A DNA stretch of 64,000 nt from the NCBI GenBank assembly GCA_019112635.1, contig DXIX01000012.1, positions 92,773 to 156,772 of the forward strand, read 5' to 3'. The translations under genes and the position numbers were made by a program. Below are positions 1-6,930 of this stretch, in pieces (the first letter of the stretch is position 1; each line of letters opens with the position of its first letter). This stretch comes from Candidatus Blautia intestinigallinarum (GTDB taxonomy: Bacteria; Bacillota; Clostridia; Lachnospirales; Lachnospiraceae). The notes beneath the pieces were generated by a model. It was not told the DNA's origin. It ran no database searches and was given only the letters and a program-made list of their open reading frames with translations.

Positions 1-713
1 CTGAATTGTTTGGGATTCCCTATCGCTGCCCGAAATTAAATGAGAACTTTGAGATTGTAAAGGAAGACTATATGGGCCAGAACGGAGGAATCGTCTTTCC
101 AAACCCCAATGCCCCCACGGGCATTCAGATGCCGTTGGAGGATATCGAAGAGATTGTCCGGGCTAATCAGGACGTGGTGGTGATTGTGGATGAAGCCTAT
201 GTGGACTTCGGGGCACAGTCTGCTCTCCCTTTGATTGAGAAATATGACAACCTTTTGGTGGTACAGACATTCTCAAAGTCACGTTCGATGGCAGGTATGC
301 GTATCGGATATGCCTTCGGAAGCGAGACGCTGATTCGATATCTGAATGATGTGAAATACTCTTTCAATTCTTATACCATGAACCGCCCGTCCCTTCTTCT
401 GGGAGCGGCCTGTGTGGCAGACCGGGAATATTTCCAGGAGACTGTGGCAAAGATTCAGAAGACGCGAGAGTGGACAAAACAGGAACTTAAGAGACTGGGG
501 TTTGAGTTTGCGGATTCCAAGGCGAACTTTATCTTCGTGACCCATCCATCCTGTCCTGCAAAAGAGCTGTTTGAGGCTTTGAGAAAGAGACACATCTATG
601 TGCGTTATTTCGCAAAACCGCGTATCGATCAGTATCTGAGGATAACGGTGGGAACCCAGGAGGAGATGGAGACATTTATTGAGTTTCTTGAGGAGTATTT
701 TGATAAGCAGTGA
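1..713 (+). CDS. hisC: Histidinol-phosphate aminotransferase, 3' part (cut by window edge)
   Basis: A PLP-dependent class I/II aminotransferase whose 5' end lies outside the window; the frame is already open at base 3, so the TTG at 6 is not its start. Visible are the cofactor-proximal D-E-A-Y-V-D-F segment and the Schiff-base lysine in TFSKSRSMAGMRIGYA, the pattern of HisC. HisC transfers an amino group from glutamate to imidazole-acetol phosphate in histidine synthesis. About 236 residues remain of a usual ~350. No other his genes are in view, so a related aminotransferase (for example CobD-like or a phenylalanine-type paralogue) cannot be excluded. Confidence 0.8.
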   Translation, partial: ELFGIPYRCPKLNENFEIVKEDYMGQNGGIVFPNPNAPTGIQMPLEDIEEIVRANQDVVVIVDEAYVDFGAQSALPLIEKYDNLLVVQTFSKSRSMAGMRIGYAFGSETLIRYLNDVKYSFNSYTMNRPSLLLGAACVADREYFQETVAKIQKTREWTKQELKRLGFEFADSKANFIFVTHPSCPAKELFEALRKRHIYVRYFAKPRIDQYLRITVGTQEEMETFIEFLEEYFDKQ

Positions 714-801
714 GAAAGCTTCTGTTCCGGAAGATTTCATCATATATTAAAGGGCAGAAATGTCTCAAACCAGGAGGCTGCCGAGGAAAGGATTTTAATT
801 T

Positions 802-1647
802 ATGAGTAATGAAAAAAACAGCAGAGTCAATCCGCTGCAGATTGTGTTTCGTATCGTTCAGGGAGCCTTGATCGGACTGGGAGCAGTTCTCCCCGGAATT
901 TCCGGAGGGGTACTGAGTGTCATTTTCGGCATTTACAAGCCAATTATGGAGCTTTTGTCCAATCCGTTCAAGCATTTCAAGTCACATGTGCCGCCGCTGA
1001 TTCCCGTTGCAGTCGGCGGGCTGATCGGATTCTTGGGTGTGGCGAACATTCTTGCGTTTTTCCTGGAGAAATATCCGGATCCTTCGGTCTGTCTGTTTAT
1101 CGGGCTGATCGGCGGAATGCTTCCTTCCCTGTTTCGTGAGGCAGGAGAACAGGGGCGCAGCAAGGGATCTTACGTTTCGATGGTTGTCTGTATGTGTGTG
1201 ATTTTTGCGCTGTTGATCGGACTGAAAATGTTTTCTCTGGAAGTCACGCCAAGTTTTGGCTGGTATTTATTCTGCGGTTTCTGTCTGGCACTGAGTGTGA
1301 TTGCGCCGGGGATGAGTTTTTCAACGCTTCTGATGCCGCTGGGTCTGTACACACCGTTTATTGACGGAATCGGACATTTTAATCTGGGAGTCTTGATTCC
1401 GGGAGGAATCGGTGCGGTTGTGACAGTCATCTGTCTGGCGAAGGCAATCAACGCACTGTTTGACAATTTCTATTCGATTGCGTTTCACGGGATTATCGGT
1501 ATTGTGATTGCAGCCACCGTCATGATCATTCCAGTCTCCGGATTTATGGCCCCGGGACAGTGTGTGGTGAATGTGATCTGTCTGGCAGTGGGAATCGTCG
1601 CAGCCCTTGCACTGGATAAATTTAACAGCCGCGTGAAAGTCGAGTGA
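802..1647 (+). CDS. DUF368 polytopic membrane protein (PopT-type undecaprenyl-phosphate translocase)
   Basis: A 281-residue protein made almost entirely of hydrophobic helices. The glycine/proline-rich N-terminal stretch GAVLPGISGGVLSVIFGIY and the later internal echo VIAPGMSFSTLLMPLGLY are the hallmark repeated motifs of the DUF368 family. Members of this family have been identified as flippases that recycle undecaprenyl phosphate across the cytoplasmic membrane for wall synthesis; that role is inferred here from family membership. An AAAGGA-type ribosome site precedes the ATG. The gene is monocistronic by appearance, with a terminator hairpin downstream. Confidence 0.85.
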   Translation: MSNEKNSRVNPLQIVFRIVQGALIGLGAVLPGISGGVLSVIFGIYKPIMELLSNPFKHFKSHVPPLIPVAVGGLIGFLGVANILAFFLEKYPDPSVCLFIGLIGGMLPSLFREAGEQGRSKGSYVSMVVCMCVIFALLIGLKMFSLEVTPSFGWYLFCGFCLALSVIAPGMSFSTLLMPLGLYTPFIDGIGHFNLGVLIPGGIGAVVTVICLAKAINALFDNFYSIAFHGIIGIVIAATVMIIPVSGFMAPGQCVVNVICLAVGIVAALALDKFNSRVKVE

Positions 1648-1694
1648 TCTATGATTTGCGAGCGAGTCTGGAAATAAAAATTTGAATTTTGAAC

Positions 1695-1733
1695 GGGGCT
1701 TTCGCACCACAGGTGTTGAGAGCTCTTTTTATT
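1695..1733 (+). terminator. Intrinsic terminator after the DUF368 gene
   Basis: Outer arms GGGGCTTTC (1695-1703) and GAGAGCTC (1718-1725) pair with two G-U wobbles. An inner CACC/GGTG stem closes an ACA loop, and TTTTTATT follows directly. Confidence 0.7.
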
Positions 1734-1757
1734 CTATACAATCCGGGAGGTTAAGAC

Positions 1758-2501
1758 ATGGATGTGAAATCATTTCAGGAAAAATTAGCCCGCATGGTAT
1801 CTGTGGCAAAAGAGCAGGGAAATCAGATTTCTCTGACGCAGATTAGGGAATTTATGGGCGAGAATCAGCTGGATGAAGGACAGCTGGAAAAGGTTTTGGT
1901 TTATTTTAAGTCGCTGAATATCTCCTGCGAGGGAGAGCAGCCTTCTCAGAAGGAAGAAGAGGAGGAAGCAGATATTGTTAAGGCAGATCCCCTCAGCGCG
2001 GAGGAAGAACAGTATCTCAGGGAGTACGAGAAAAGCCTGGAGGGAGTCGCGTCTGCGGGGCAGGAAGAGTTCCGGAAGCTTTGCCAGGCAATGGACAGAG
2101 GAGAAGAGCAGGCGGCAGGGAGAATAGCGGAACTGTTCCTGCCAAGGGTGATCCAGATTGCCACAGGACTGCACAGAAAAGATTATTTTCTGGGAGATAT
2201 GATACAGGAAGGAAATATGGCGCTTATGGCCGCTTTGCAGGCATGGCATCCAGAGGGAGACCCGGAGCGCTGGCTGGAAAAGCAGGTACGTCAGGGACTT
2301 CTTGAGACGCTGCGGATGAAAGAACAGCAGAATTATCAGGATGAAGCTCTGGTGGAAAAGGTGCGGAAGCTGGAAGCAGCGGTGAGAGAGCTGTCTGAGG
2401 AAGGAGAGAAGAAATTCAGTCTGGAAGAACTGGCGGTACTGTTGGACATGGATGTGGATGAGATCCGGGATGTGCTTCGGCTCACCGGAGATGATCAGTA
2501 A
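1758..2501 (+). CDS. Sigma-70-like protein lacking region 4
   Basis: A 247-residue protein preceded by GGGAGG. Residues ~10-55 resemble sigma region 1.1, followed by a long acidic linker (run of E around residues 66-71). Residues ~125-165 contain a recognisable sigma region 2 core (DMIQEGNMALMAAL, equivalent to D-x-x-Q-E-G-x-x-G-L). The C-terminus (FSLEELAVLLDMDVDEIRDVL) looks like a region 3 helix-turn-helix. The protein then stops: no region 4, the part that contacts the -35 element, is present. It may be a sigma-like regulator, an anti-sigma decoy, or a factor needing only -10 contacts. The function is unknown. Confidence 0.65.
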   Translation: MDVKSFQEKLARMVSVAKEQGNQISLTQIREFMGENQLDEGQLEKVLVYFKSLNISCEGEQPSQKEEEEEADIVKADPLSAEEEQYLREYEKSLEGVASAGQEEFRKLCQAMDRGEEQAAGRIAELFLPRVIQIATGLHRKDYFLGDMIQEGNMALMAALQAWHPEGDPERWLEKQVRQGLLETLRMKEQQNYQDEALVEKVRKLEAAVRELSEEGEKKFSLEELAVLLDMDVDEIRDVLRLTGDDQ

Positions 2502-2575
2502 GAAGAAATGCATAAAAGAGCCGGGAAATGTATATGCTGTAAGTAAAAAAACTGGAGATGGAGGAATTTGTGGTG

Positions 2576-3007
2576 ATGGGAATCTTGACAGCATTGCTTT
2601 CCGGAGCTTTGATGAGTATTCAGGGAGTGTTTAACACGGAGGTGACGAAACAGACCAGCTTGTGGGTGTCCACAGGATGGGTTCAGTTGTCAGCGTTCGC
2701 AGTCTGTGTTCTCGCATGGCTCTATAATGGCAGGCAGAGTGTGGGAGCGCTGTTCCAGGTGGAGAATAAGTATACCCTTCTGGGAGGGGTAATAGGAGCT
2801 TTTATAACAGTAACTGTCATCCAGAGTATGAGTCAGCTGGGGCCTGCGAAGGCAGCCATGCTGATTGTGATCTCCCAGCTGGCGGTGGCCTATCTCATCG
2901 AATTGTTTGGATTATTTGGCGTGGACAGGCAGACCTTTGAGTGGAAGAAGCTTCTGGGTATGGCTCTTGCCATTGTGGGGATTGTAATTTTTAAATGGGA
3001 AAAATGA
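2576..3007 (+). CDS. YdcZ/DUF606-type small DMT transporter
   Basis: A hydrophobic protein of about 143 residues with four to five predicted membrane helices, matching one half-unit of the drug/metabolite transporter superfamily as in YdcZ. The open frame begins at ATG 2558, but the GGAGG at 2560-2564 lies inside that version and is correctly spaced for ATG 2576 (or GTG 2573), so I place the start at 2576. Motifs include GALMSIQGVFN near the start and the conserved QLGPAKAAMLIVISQL segment. The substrate cannot be read from the sequence. It is 56-74 bases downstream of the sigma-like gene and may be co-transcribed. Confidence 0.75.
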   Translation: MGILTALLSGALMSIQGVFNTEVTKQTSLWVSTGWVQLSAFAVCVLAWLYNGRQSVGALFQVENKYTLLGGVIGAFITVTVIQSMSQLGPAKAAMLIVISQLAVAYLIELFGLFGVDRQTFEWKKLLGMALAIVGIVIFKWEK

Positions 3008-3096
3008 AAAGTTTCAGGGAAGAATCTTTGACTGCCTACTTGTAATTATCGGATAAATTCGTTAAAATAAAAATGGTTATGTATAATTGTCGGGGA

Positions 3097-3118
3097 CTTT
3101 ACAAAATTTTTTGTAAAG
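3097..3118. promoter_or_regulatory. Perfect palindrome overlapping the comEA ribosome-binding site
   Basis: Arms CTTTACAAAA (3097-3106) and TTTTGTAAAG (3109-3118) are exact reverse complements with a TT spacer. The right arm shares bases with the AAAGGAG ribosome site (3115-3121). A TATAAT lies at 3082-3087, just upstream. It could be a repressor operator or an RNA hairpin masking the ribosome site. Confidence 0.55.
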
Positions 3119-3129
3119 GAGAAGACAAA

Positions 3130-3750
3130 ATGCGTATAAACTCTAAAAGAATTTTGTGCTGTGTGATTGCCTCTCTTCTTTTTGCCGCATTCCTGGGAGG
3201 GTGCGGACAGGAAGAGGAGGAGCTTGTTCTGACCGAGGAAGAGACAGAGGCAGAACAGGAAGAGACAGCAGAGACTTCCAGGGAGGAACCAACAGAGGAG
3301 AATGTGAAAATTTGTGTGGACCTGGGCGGAGCTGTGGCGAACCCAGGAGTTTATTTTTTGGAGGAAGGCAGCCGCCTGTATCAGGCTGTCGAGATGGCCG
3401 GAGGTTTTACCGGCGAGGCAGCGGTGTCTGCGCTGAATCAGGCACAGGTTCTCACAGATGGACAGCAGATCAGGGTACCTACCCAGGAGGAGATAGAGCT
3501 TCAGCCGGAGCTGGCAGCCGGCCAGGAAGAGAGCGGAATTGGACCGGAACCAGACGGCAGAGTGAATATCAATACAGCGGATGCACAGGAGCTGATGACC
3601 TTAAGCGGGATCGGAGAAGCCCGGGCCCAGGCAATCATTGCCTACCGGGAAGAGCAGGGCGGTTTCGCCAGTCCGGAACAGATTATGGAAGTCAGCGGCA
3701 TCGGCGAAGGAATATACAGCCGTATTGAAGACCAGATTGCAGTAGAATAG
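3130..3750 (+). CDS. comEA: ComEA-like lipoprotein, SLBB plus helix-hairpin-helix DNA-binding protein
   Basis: The start is ATG 3130, 8 bases after AAAGGAG; an upstream ATG at 3073 has no ribosome site. The N-terminus is a lipoprotein signal ending in the lipobox FLGGC, followed by an acidic E/T-rich linker. A SLBB-type domain follows (residues ~60-120) and then a double helix-hairpin-helix (NINTADAQELMTLSGIGEARAQAII and a second SGIGEGIYSRI). This is the architecture of ComEA, the DNA receptor for uptake during transformation. ComEA is usually anchored by a transmembrane helix; a lipid anchor is notable. comEC lies 3 kb downstream. Confidence 0.85.
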   Translation: MRINSKRILCCVIASLLFAAFLGGCGQEEEELVLTEEETEAEQEETAETSREEPTEENVKICVDLGGAVANPGVYFLEEGSRLYQAVEMAGGFTGEAAVSALNQAQVLTDGQQIRVPTQEEIELQPELAAGQEESGIGPEPDGRVNINTADAQELMTLSGIGEARAQAIIAYREEQGGFASPEQIMEVSGIGEGIYSRIEDQIAVE

Positions 3751-3759
3751 GAGAAGATT

Positions 3760-4449
3760 ATGAGTAAAAAGGTTTTGGTAGTAGATGACGAGAAGCTGAT
3801 TGTGAAAGGAATTCGTTTCAGTCTGGAACAAGATGATATGGAAGTGGACTGTGCATATGACGGCGAAGAAGCCTTAGAGCTTGCGAAGAAGAATCATTAT
3901 GACATTATTCTTCTGGATTTGATGCTTCCGAAAGTGGATGGCCTGGAGGTGTGCCAGCAGATCCGGGAATTTTCCGATGTGCCCATTGTGATGCTGACGG
4001 CAAAAGGAGAGGATATGGACAAAATTATGGGGCTGGAATATGGGGCAGACGATTATATTACCAAGCCTTTTAATATTCTGGAGGTGAAGGCTCGTATCAA
4101 AGCAATCATGCGGCGTGCGCATCAGGAGGCCAAAACCCAGGAGAAGGCAAAGACCGTTCAGGTAGGAGATCTGCGTATGGACTGTGAGAGCCGGAGAGTT
4201 TTCATTGGAGAGAAAGAGATTAACCTGACGGCGAAAGAATTTGATGTCCTGGAGCTTCTGGTATTTAATCCTAACAAAGTCTACAGCAGAGAGAATCTGC
4301 TGAACATCGTCTGGGGCTACGAGTACCCTGGTGATGTGAGAACCGTGGACGTACATATTCGAAGACTGCGTGAGAAAATTGAGAAGAACCCCAGCGAGCC
4401 GAAATACGTGCACACAAAATGGGGAGTCGGATATTATTTCCAGGCTTGA
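3760..4449 (+). CDS. OmpR/PhoB-family response regulator
   Basis: A 229-residue protein with an N-terminal receiver domain: acidic pair D9-D10, phospho-acceptor D53 (LLDLMLP) and T101-K102 (YITKPF). A C-terminal winged-helix DNA-binding domain covers residues ~130-229 with the typical ending VHTKWGVGYYFQA. It starts 9 bases after comEA and is followed by its kinase, so it probably belongs to the same transcript. It is similar in build to PhoP/WalR-type regulators; its targets are unknown. The position between comEA and comEC raises the possibility of regulating envelope or DNA-uptake genes. Confidence 0.92.
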   Translation: MSKKVLVVDDEKLIVKGIRFSLEQDDMEVDCAYDGEEALELAKKNHYDIILLDLMLPKVDGLEVCQQIREFSDVPIVMLTAKGEDMDKIMGLEYGADDYITKPFNILEVKARIKAIMRRAHQEAKTQEKAKTVQVGDLRMDCESRRVFIGEKEINLTAKEFDVLELLVFNPNKVYSRENLLNIVWGYEYPGDVRTVDVHIRRLREKIEKNPSEPKYVHTKWGVGYYFQA

Positions 4450-4463
4450 TAGAAGAAATGAGG

Positions 4464-4496
4464 GCAGGAGAATTCTGAATCAGGGAGTTCTCCTGC
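4464..4496 (+). terminator. Attenuator-like hairpin between response regulator and kinase
   Basis: GCAGGAGAA (4464-4472) pairs perfectly with TTCTCCTGC (4488-4496), followed only by GTTT. It may cause partial termination or mRNA processing rather than full stop. Confidence 0.45.
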
Positions 4497-4519
4497 GTTT
4501 CTGACTTAGAGGAATGCAT

Positions 4520-5953
4520 ATGAAAAAGAACAGAAAAAAATCAAAATTTTTTAGAAGCCTTCGGTTCCGGATCATGATTATTCTGTTTATCCTGGGAATT
4601 GTCCCCAGTGTGATAGTGGCTGCCGGAATTATAGGTACCTATGAGGACCGGGCGGTTGCGCTGCGTATCAGCAACGTGAAGAACCAGTGCGATATTATAT
4701 CGGATATGTTGATTCATGAAGGTTACATGGAAGATCCCAGTTCAGTGTCCATCAACAGTAAGCTGGAGATGTTTTCCAGTGTCTACAGCGGCCGGGTGAT
4801 GGTGCTGGATCTGGACTTTCGAATTATCAAAGACACATACAACCTGGATGAAGGAAAGACTTTGATCTCGGAGGATGTCTTCCGCTGTTATCAGGGAGAG
4901 GTGAGTACCCAGTATAACCGCGACAGTCAGTACCTGGAGATGGCTTTTCCGATTCAGGGAGAGGATGATGATCAGATCTACGGAGTGGTCTTCGTCAGTG
5001 CATCCACCAATGAAATTGCCACCAGTATCGATGTTCTGGAACAGAGGGAAATTCTGATTCTGGGAATCATTTCCATTCTGGTAGTCGTGTTGGGATATGT
5101 GCTTTCCGGATTTCTTGTGAAGCCATTGGCCAGAGTGACGAAGGCGATAGAGGATCTGACAGACGGATACCAGAAGGATGAAATTTCGGTTACTGACTAT
5201 ACGGAGACTGAGTTGATTACGGATGCGTTCAATAAGATGCTGAACCGTATGAAAGTGCTGGATGACTCCAGACAGGAATTTGTCTCCAATGTGTCTCATG
5301 AGTTGAAGACACCGATGACATCCATGAAGGTGCTGGCGGATTCTCTGGTGGGACAGGAGAATGTTCCGGAAGAACTCTACCAGGAGTTTCTGCAGGATAT
5401 TACGGTGGAGATTGACCGGGAGAATAAGATTATCAACGATCTTCTTTCTCTGGTGAAGCTGGATAAGAAGGCTTCGGATCTGAATGTGGAGCATCTGAAC
5501 ATCAATGAACTGCTGGAAGCAATTTTAAAAAGACTCAGACCGATTGCGGATAAGCGGAATATTGATTTGATACTGGACAGTTTCCGTCCGGTGGAAGCCG
5601 ATGTGGATGAGGTTAAATTTACACTGGCGATCAGTAATCTTGTGGAGAACGGCATCAAGTATAATGTGGACGATGGATGGGTTCGGGTATCCCTGGATGC
5701 GGACTATAAGTATTTTTATGTGACCGTGGCAGACTCAGGAATGGGAATTCCGGAGGAGCATATTGAGAGAATCTTTGAGAGATTTTACCGGGTGGATAAG
5801 TCCCATTCCAGAGAGATCGGAGGAACAGGTCTTGGCCTGGCAATTACGAAAAGCGCAATTTTGATGCATCATGGTGTGATCAAAGTATTCAGCAAGGAAG
5901 ACGAGGGAACCACATTCTCCGTGAGAATTCCTTTGTCTTATATTCCATCGTAG
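4520..5953 (+). CDS. Membrane sensor histidine kinase (HAMP-HisKA-HATPase)
   Basis: The partner of the preceding regulator. ATG 4520 is preferred over ATG 4514 because AGAGGA ends at 4513. It has one membrane helix near residues 18-40, an extracytoplasmic sensor loop of ~135 residues, and a second helix near 175-197. HAMP follows, then the phospho-acceptor H260 in SNVSHELKTP. ATP-binding boxes are N (NLVENGIKYN), G1 (DSGMGI), F (ERFYRVD) and G2 (GTGLGLAI). This matches the PhoR/WalK-type class I kinases. The signal is unknown. About 478 residues, full length. Confidence 0.92.
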   Translation: MKKNRKKSKFFRSLRFRIMIILFILGIVPSVIVAAGIIGTYEDRAVALRISNVKNQCDIISDMLIHEGYMEDPSSVSINSKLEMFSSVYSGRVMVLDLDFRIIKDTYNLDEGKTLISEDVFRCYQGEVSTQYNRDSQYLEMAFPIQGEDDDQIYGVVFVSASTNEIATSIDVLEQREILILGIISILVVVLGYVLSGFLVKPLARVTKAIEDLTDGYQKDEISVTDYTETELITDAFNKMLNRMKVLDDSRQEFVSNVSHELKTPMTSMKVLADSLVGQENVPEELYQEFLQDITVEIDRENKIINDLLSLVKLDKKASDLNVEHLNINELLEAILKRLRPIADKRNIDLILDSFRPVEADVDEVKFTLAISNLVENGIKYNVDDGWVRVSLDADYKYFYVTVADSGMGIPEEHIERIFERFYRVDKSHSREIGGTGLGLAITKSAILMHHGVIKVFSKEDEGTTFSVRIPLSYIPS

Positions 5954-5967
5954 GAGGTTGTACTGAG

Positions 5968-6930
5968 ATGAAAAGATGGATTATTTTTTGGCTGACGGTC
6001 ATCCTGTGCTTCAGTCTTGGGGGATGTGATATGTTTCACATCAAAGTGGAGGATAACAGCAAGGGAGAACAGCCAAAAGAAGGAAGTTATCTGATTTACT
6101 ATATGAATGTGGATGAGACTGGGCTTGAGAGAGATTCCTTCCGTCCGGAGAAGGATGATACAGAGTCTGTGGTTCAGGAGATGCTGGACCGTCTGGACAA
6201 TGAAGAACCAAAAGATGATATGCTGGCCCTTTTGCCGGATGATGTGAATGTGAATTCCTATGCCATCAGGCGGGACACCGTGGTGATTGATTTTAACAAG
6301 AATTATCGGCAAATGGGAGCGGTCCGGGAGGTGCTGGCGAGAGCTGGTATTGTGAAGACTTTGATTCAGGTCCCCAAGATTCGAAACATAGAATTTACAG
6401 TCAACGGAGAGGCTGTGGTGGACTCCCAGGGAGATCCGGTGGGTGAGATGAATGCGAATACCTTTGTGGAGTATACAGGGACAGATATTAACAATTATCA
6501 GTATACAACTTTGACTTTGTATTTCACCAACGAGGCCGGTGACAGGCTTGTGCCGGAACGGCGCAATGTCTACTACAGCAGCAATCTGCCGCTGGAGCGC
6601 GTAGTGATGGAACAGCTTCTGAAAGGGCCAAGGGAGGAAGGAATGCAGAGAACACTCCCGGATGACACAAATATCCTTGGGGTGACGGTCTCTGACAATA
6701 TCTGTTATGTGAATTTCGGCAGTTCTTTTCTGGACAATACCCTTCCGGTTCAGGAGAATATTCCTATTTACTCTATTGCAAATTCACTGATTGACTCGTG
6801 CGGTGTCAAGCGGGTACAGATTTCTGTGGAGGGGGACAGTAAGATTATCTTCCGTGAAACCATGAATCTGGATCAGTTTTACAAAAAAAATACCGATTTA
6901 ATACAAAAGGAAGCAGCAAAGGAGGAGTAA
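5968..6930 (+). CDS. Lipoprotein with two GerMN domains
   Basis: A lipoprotein signal ends in SLGGC near residue 20. Two related GerMN (sporulation/spore-germination GerM-type) modules follow at roughly residues 65-150 and 195-305; both contain the pattern of a short strand, a helix with V-V-Q/E-x-L-L, and a conserved V-x-F-N/G-x-x-F segment (VIDFNKNY; YVNFGSSF). GerM-type proteins sit outside the membrane and connect the two spore-forming membranes; whether this one acts in sporulation or elsewhere in the envelope is not visible. It starts 14 bases after the kinase and abuts comEC. Confidence 0.85.
   Translation: MKRWIIFWLTVILCFSLGGCDMFHIKVEDNSKGEQPKEGSYLIYYMNVDETGLERDSFRPEKDDTESVVQEMLDRLDNEEPKDDMLALLPDDVNVNSYAIRRDTVVIDFNKNYRQMGAVREVLARAGIVKTLIQVPKIRNIEFTVNGEAVVDSQGDPVGEMNANTFVEYTGTDINNYQYTTLTLYFTNEAGDRLVPERRNVYYSSNLPLERVVMEQLLKGPREEGMQRTLPDDTNILGVTVSDNICYVNFGSSFLDNTLPVQENIPIYSIANSLIDSCGVKRVQISVEGDSKIIFRETMNLDQFYKKNTDLIQKEAAKEE

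Noticed and set aside
713..738. Hairpin after hisC (GAAAGCTTC...GGAAGATTTC)
   Set aside because: Mismatched stem and no T-run; not good enough to call a terminator.
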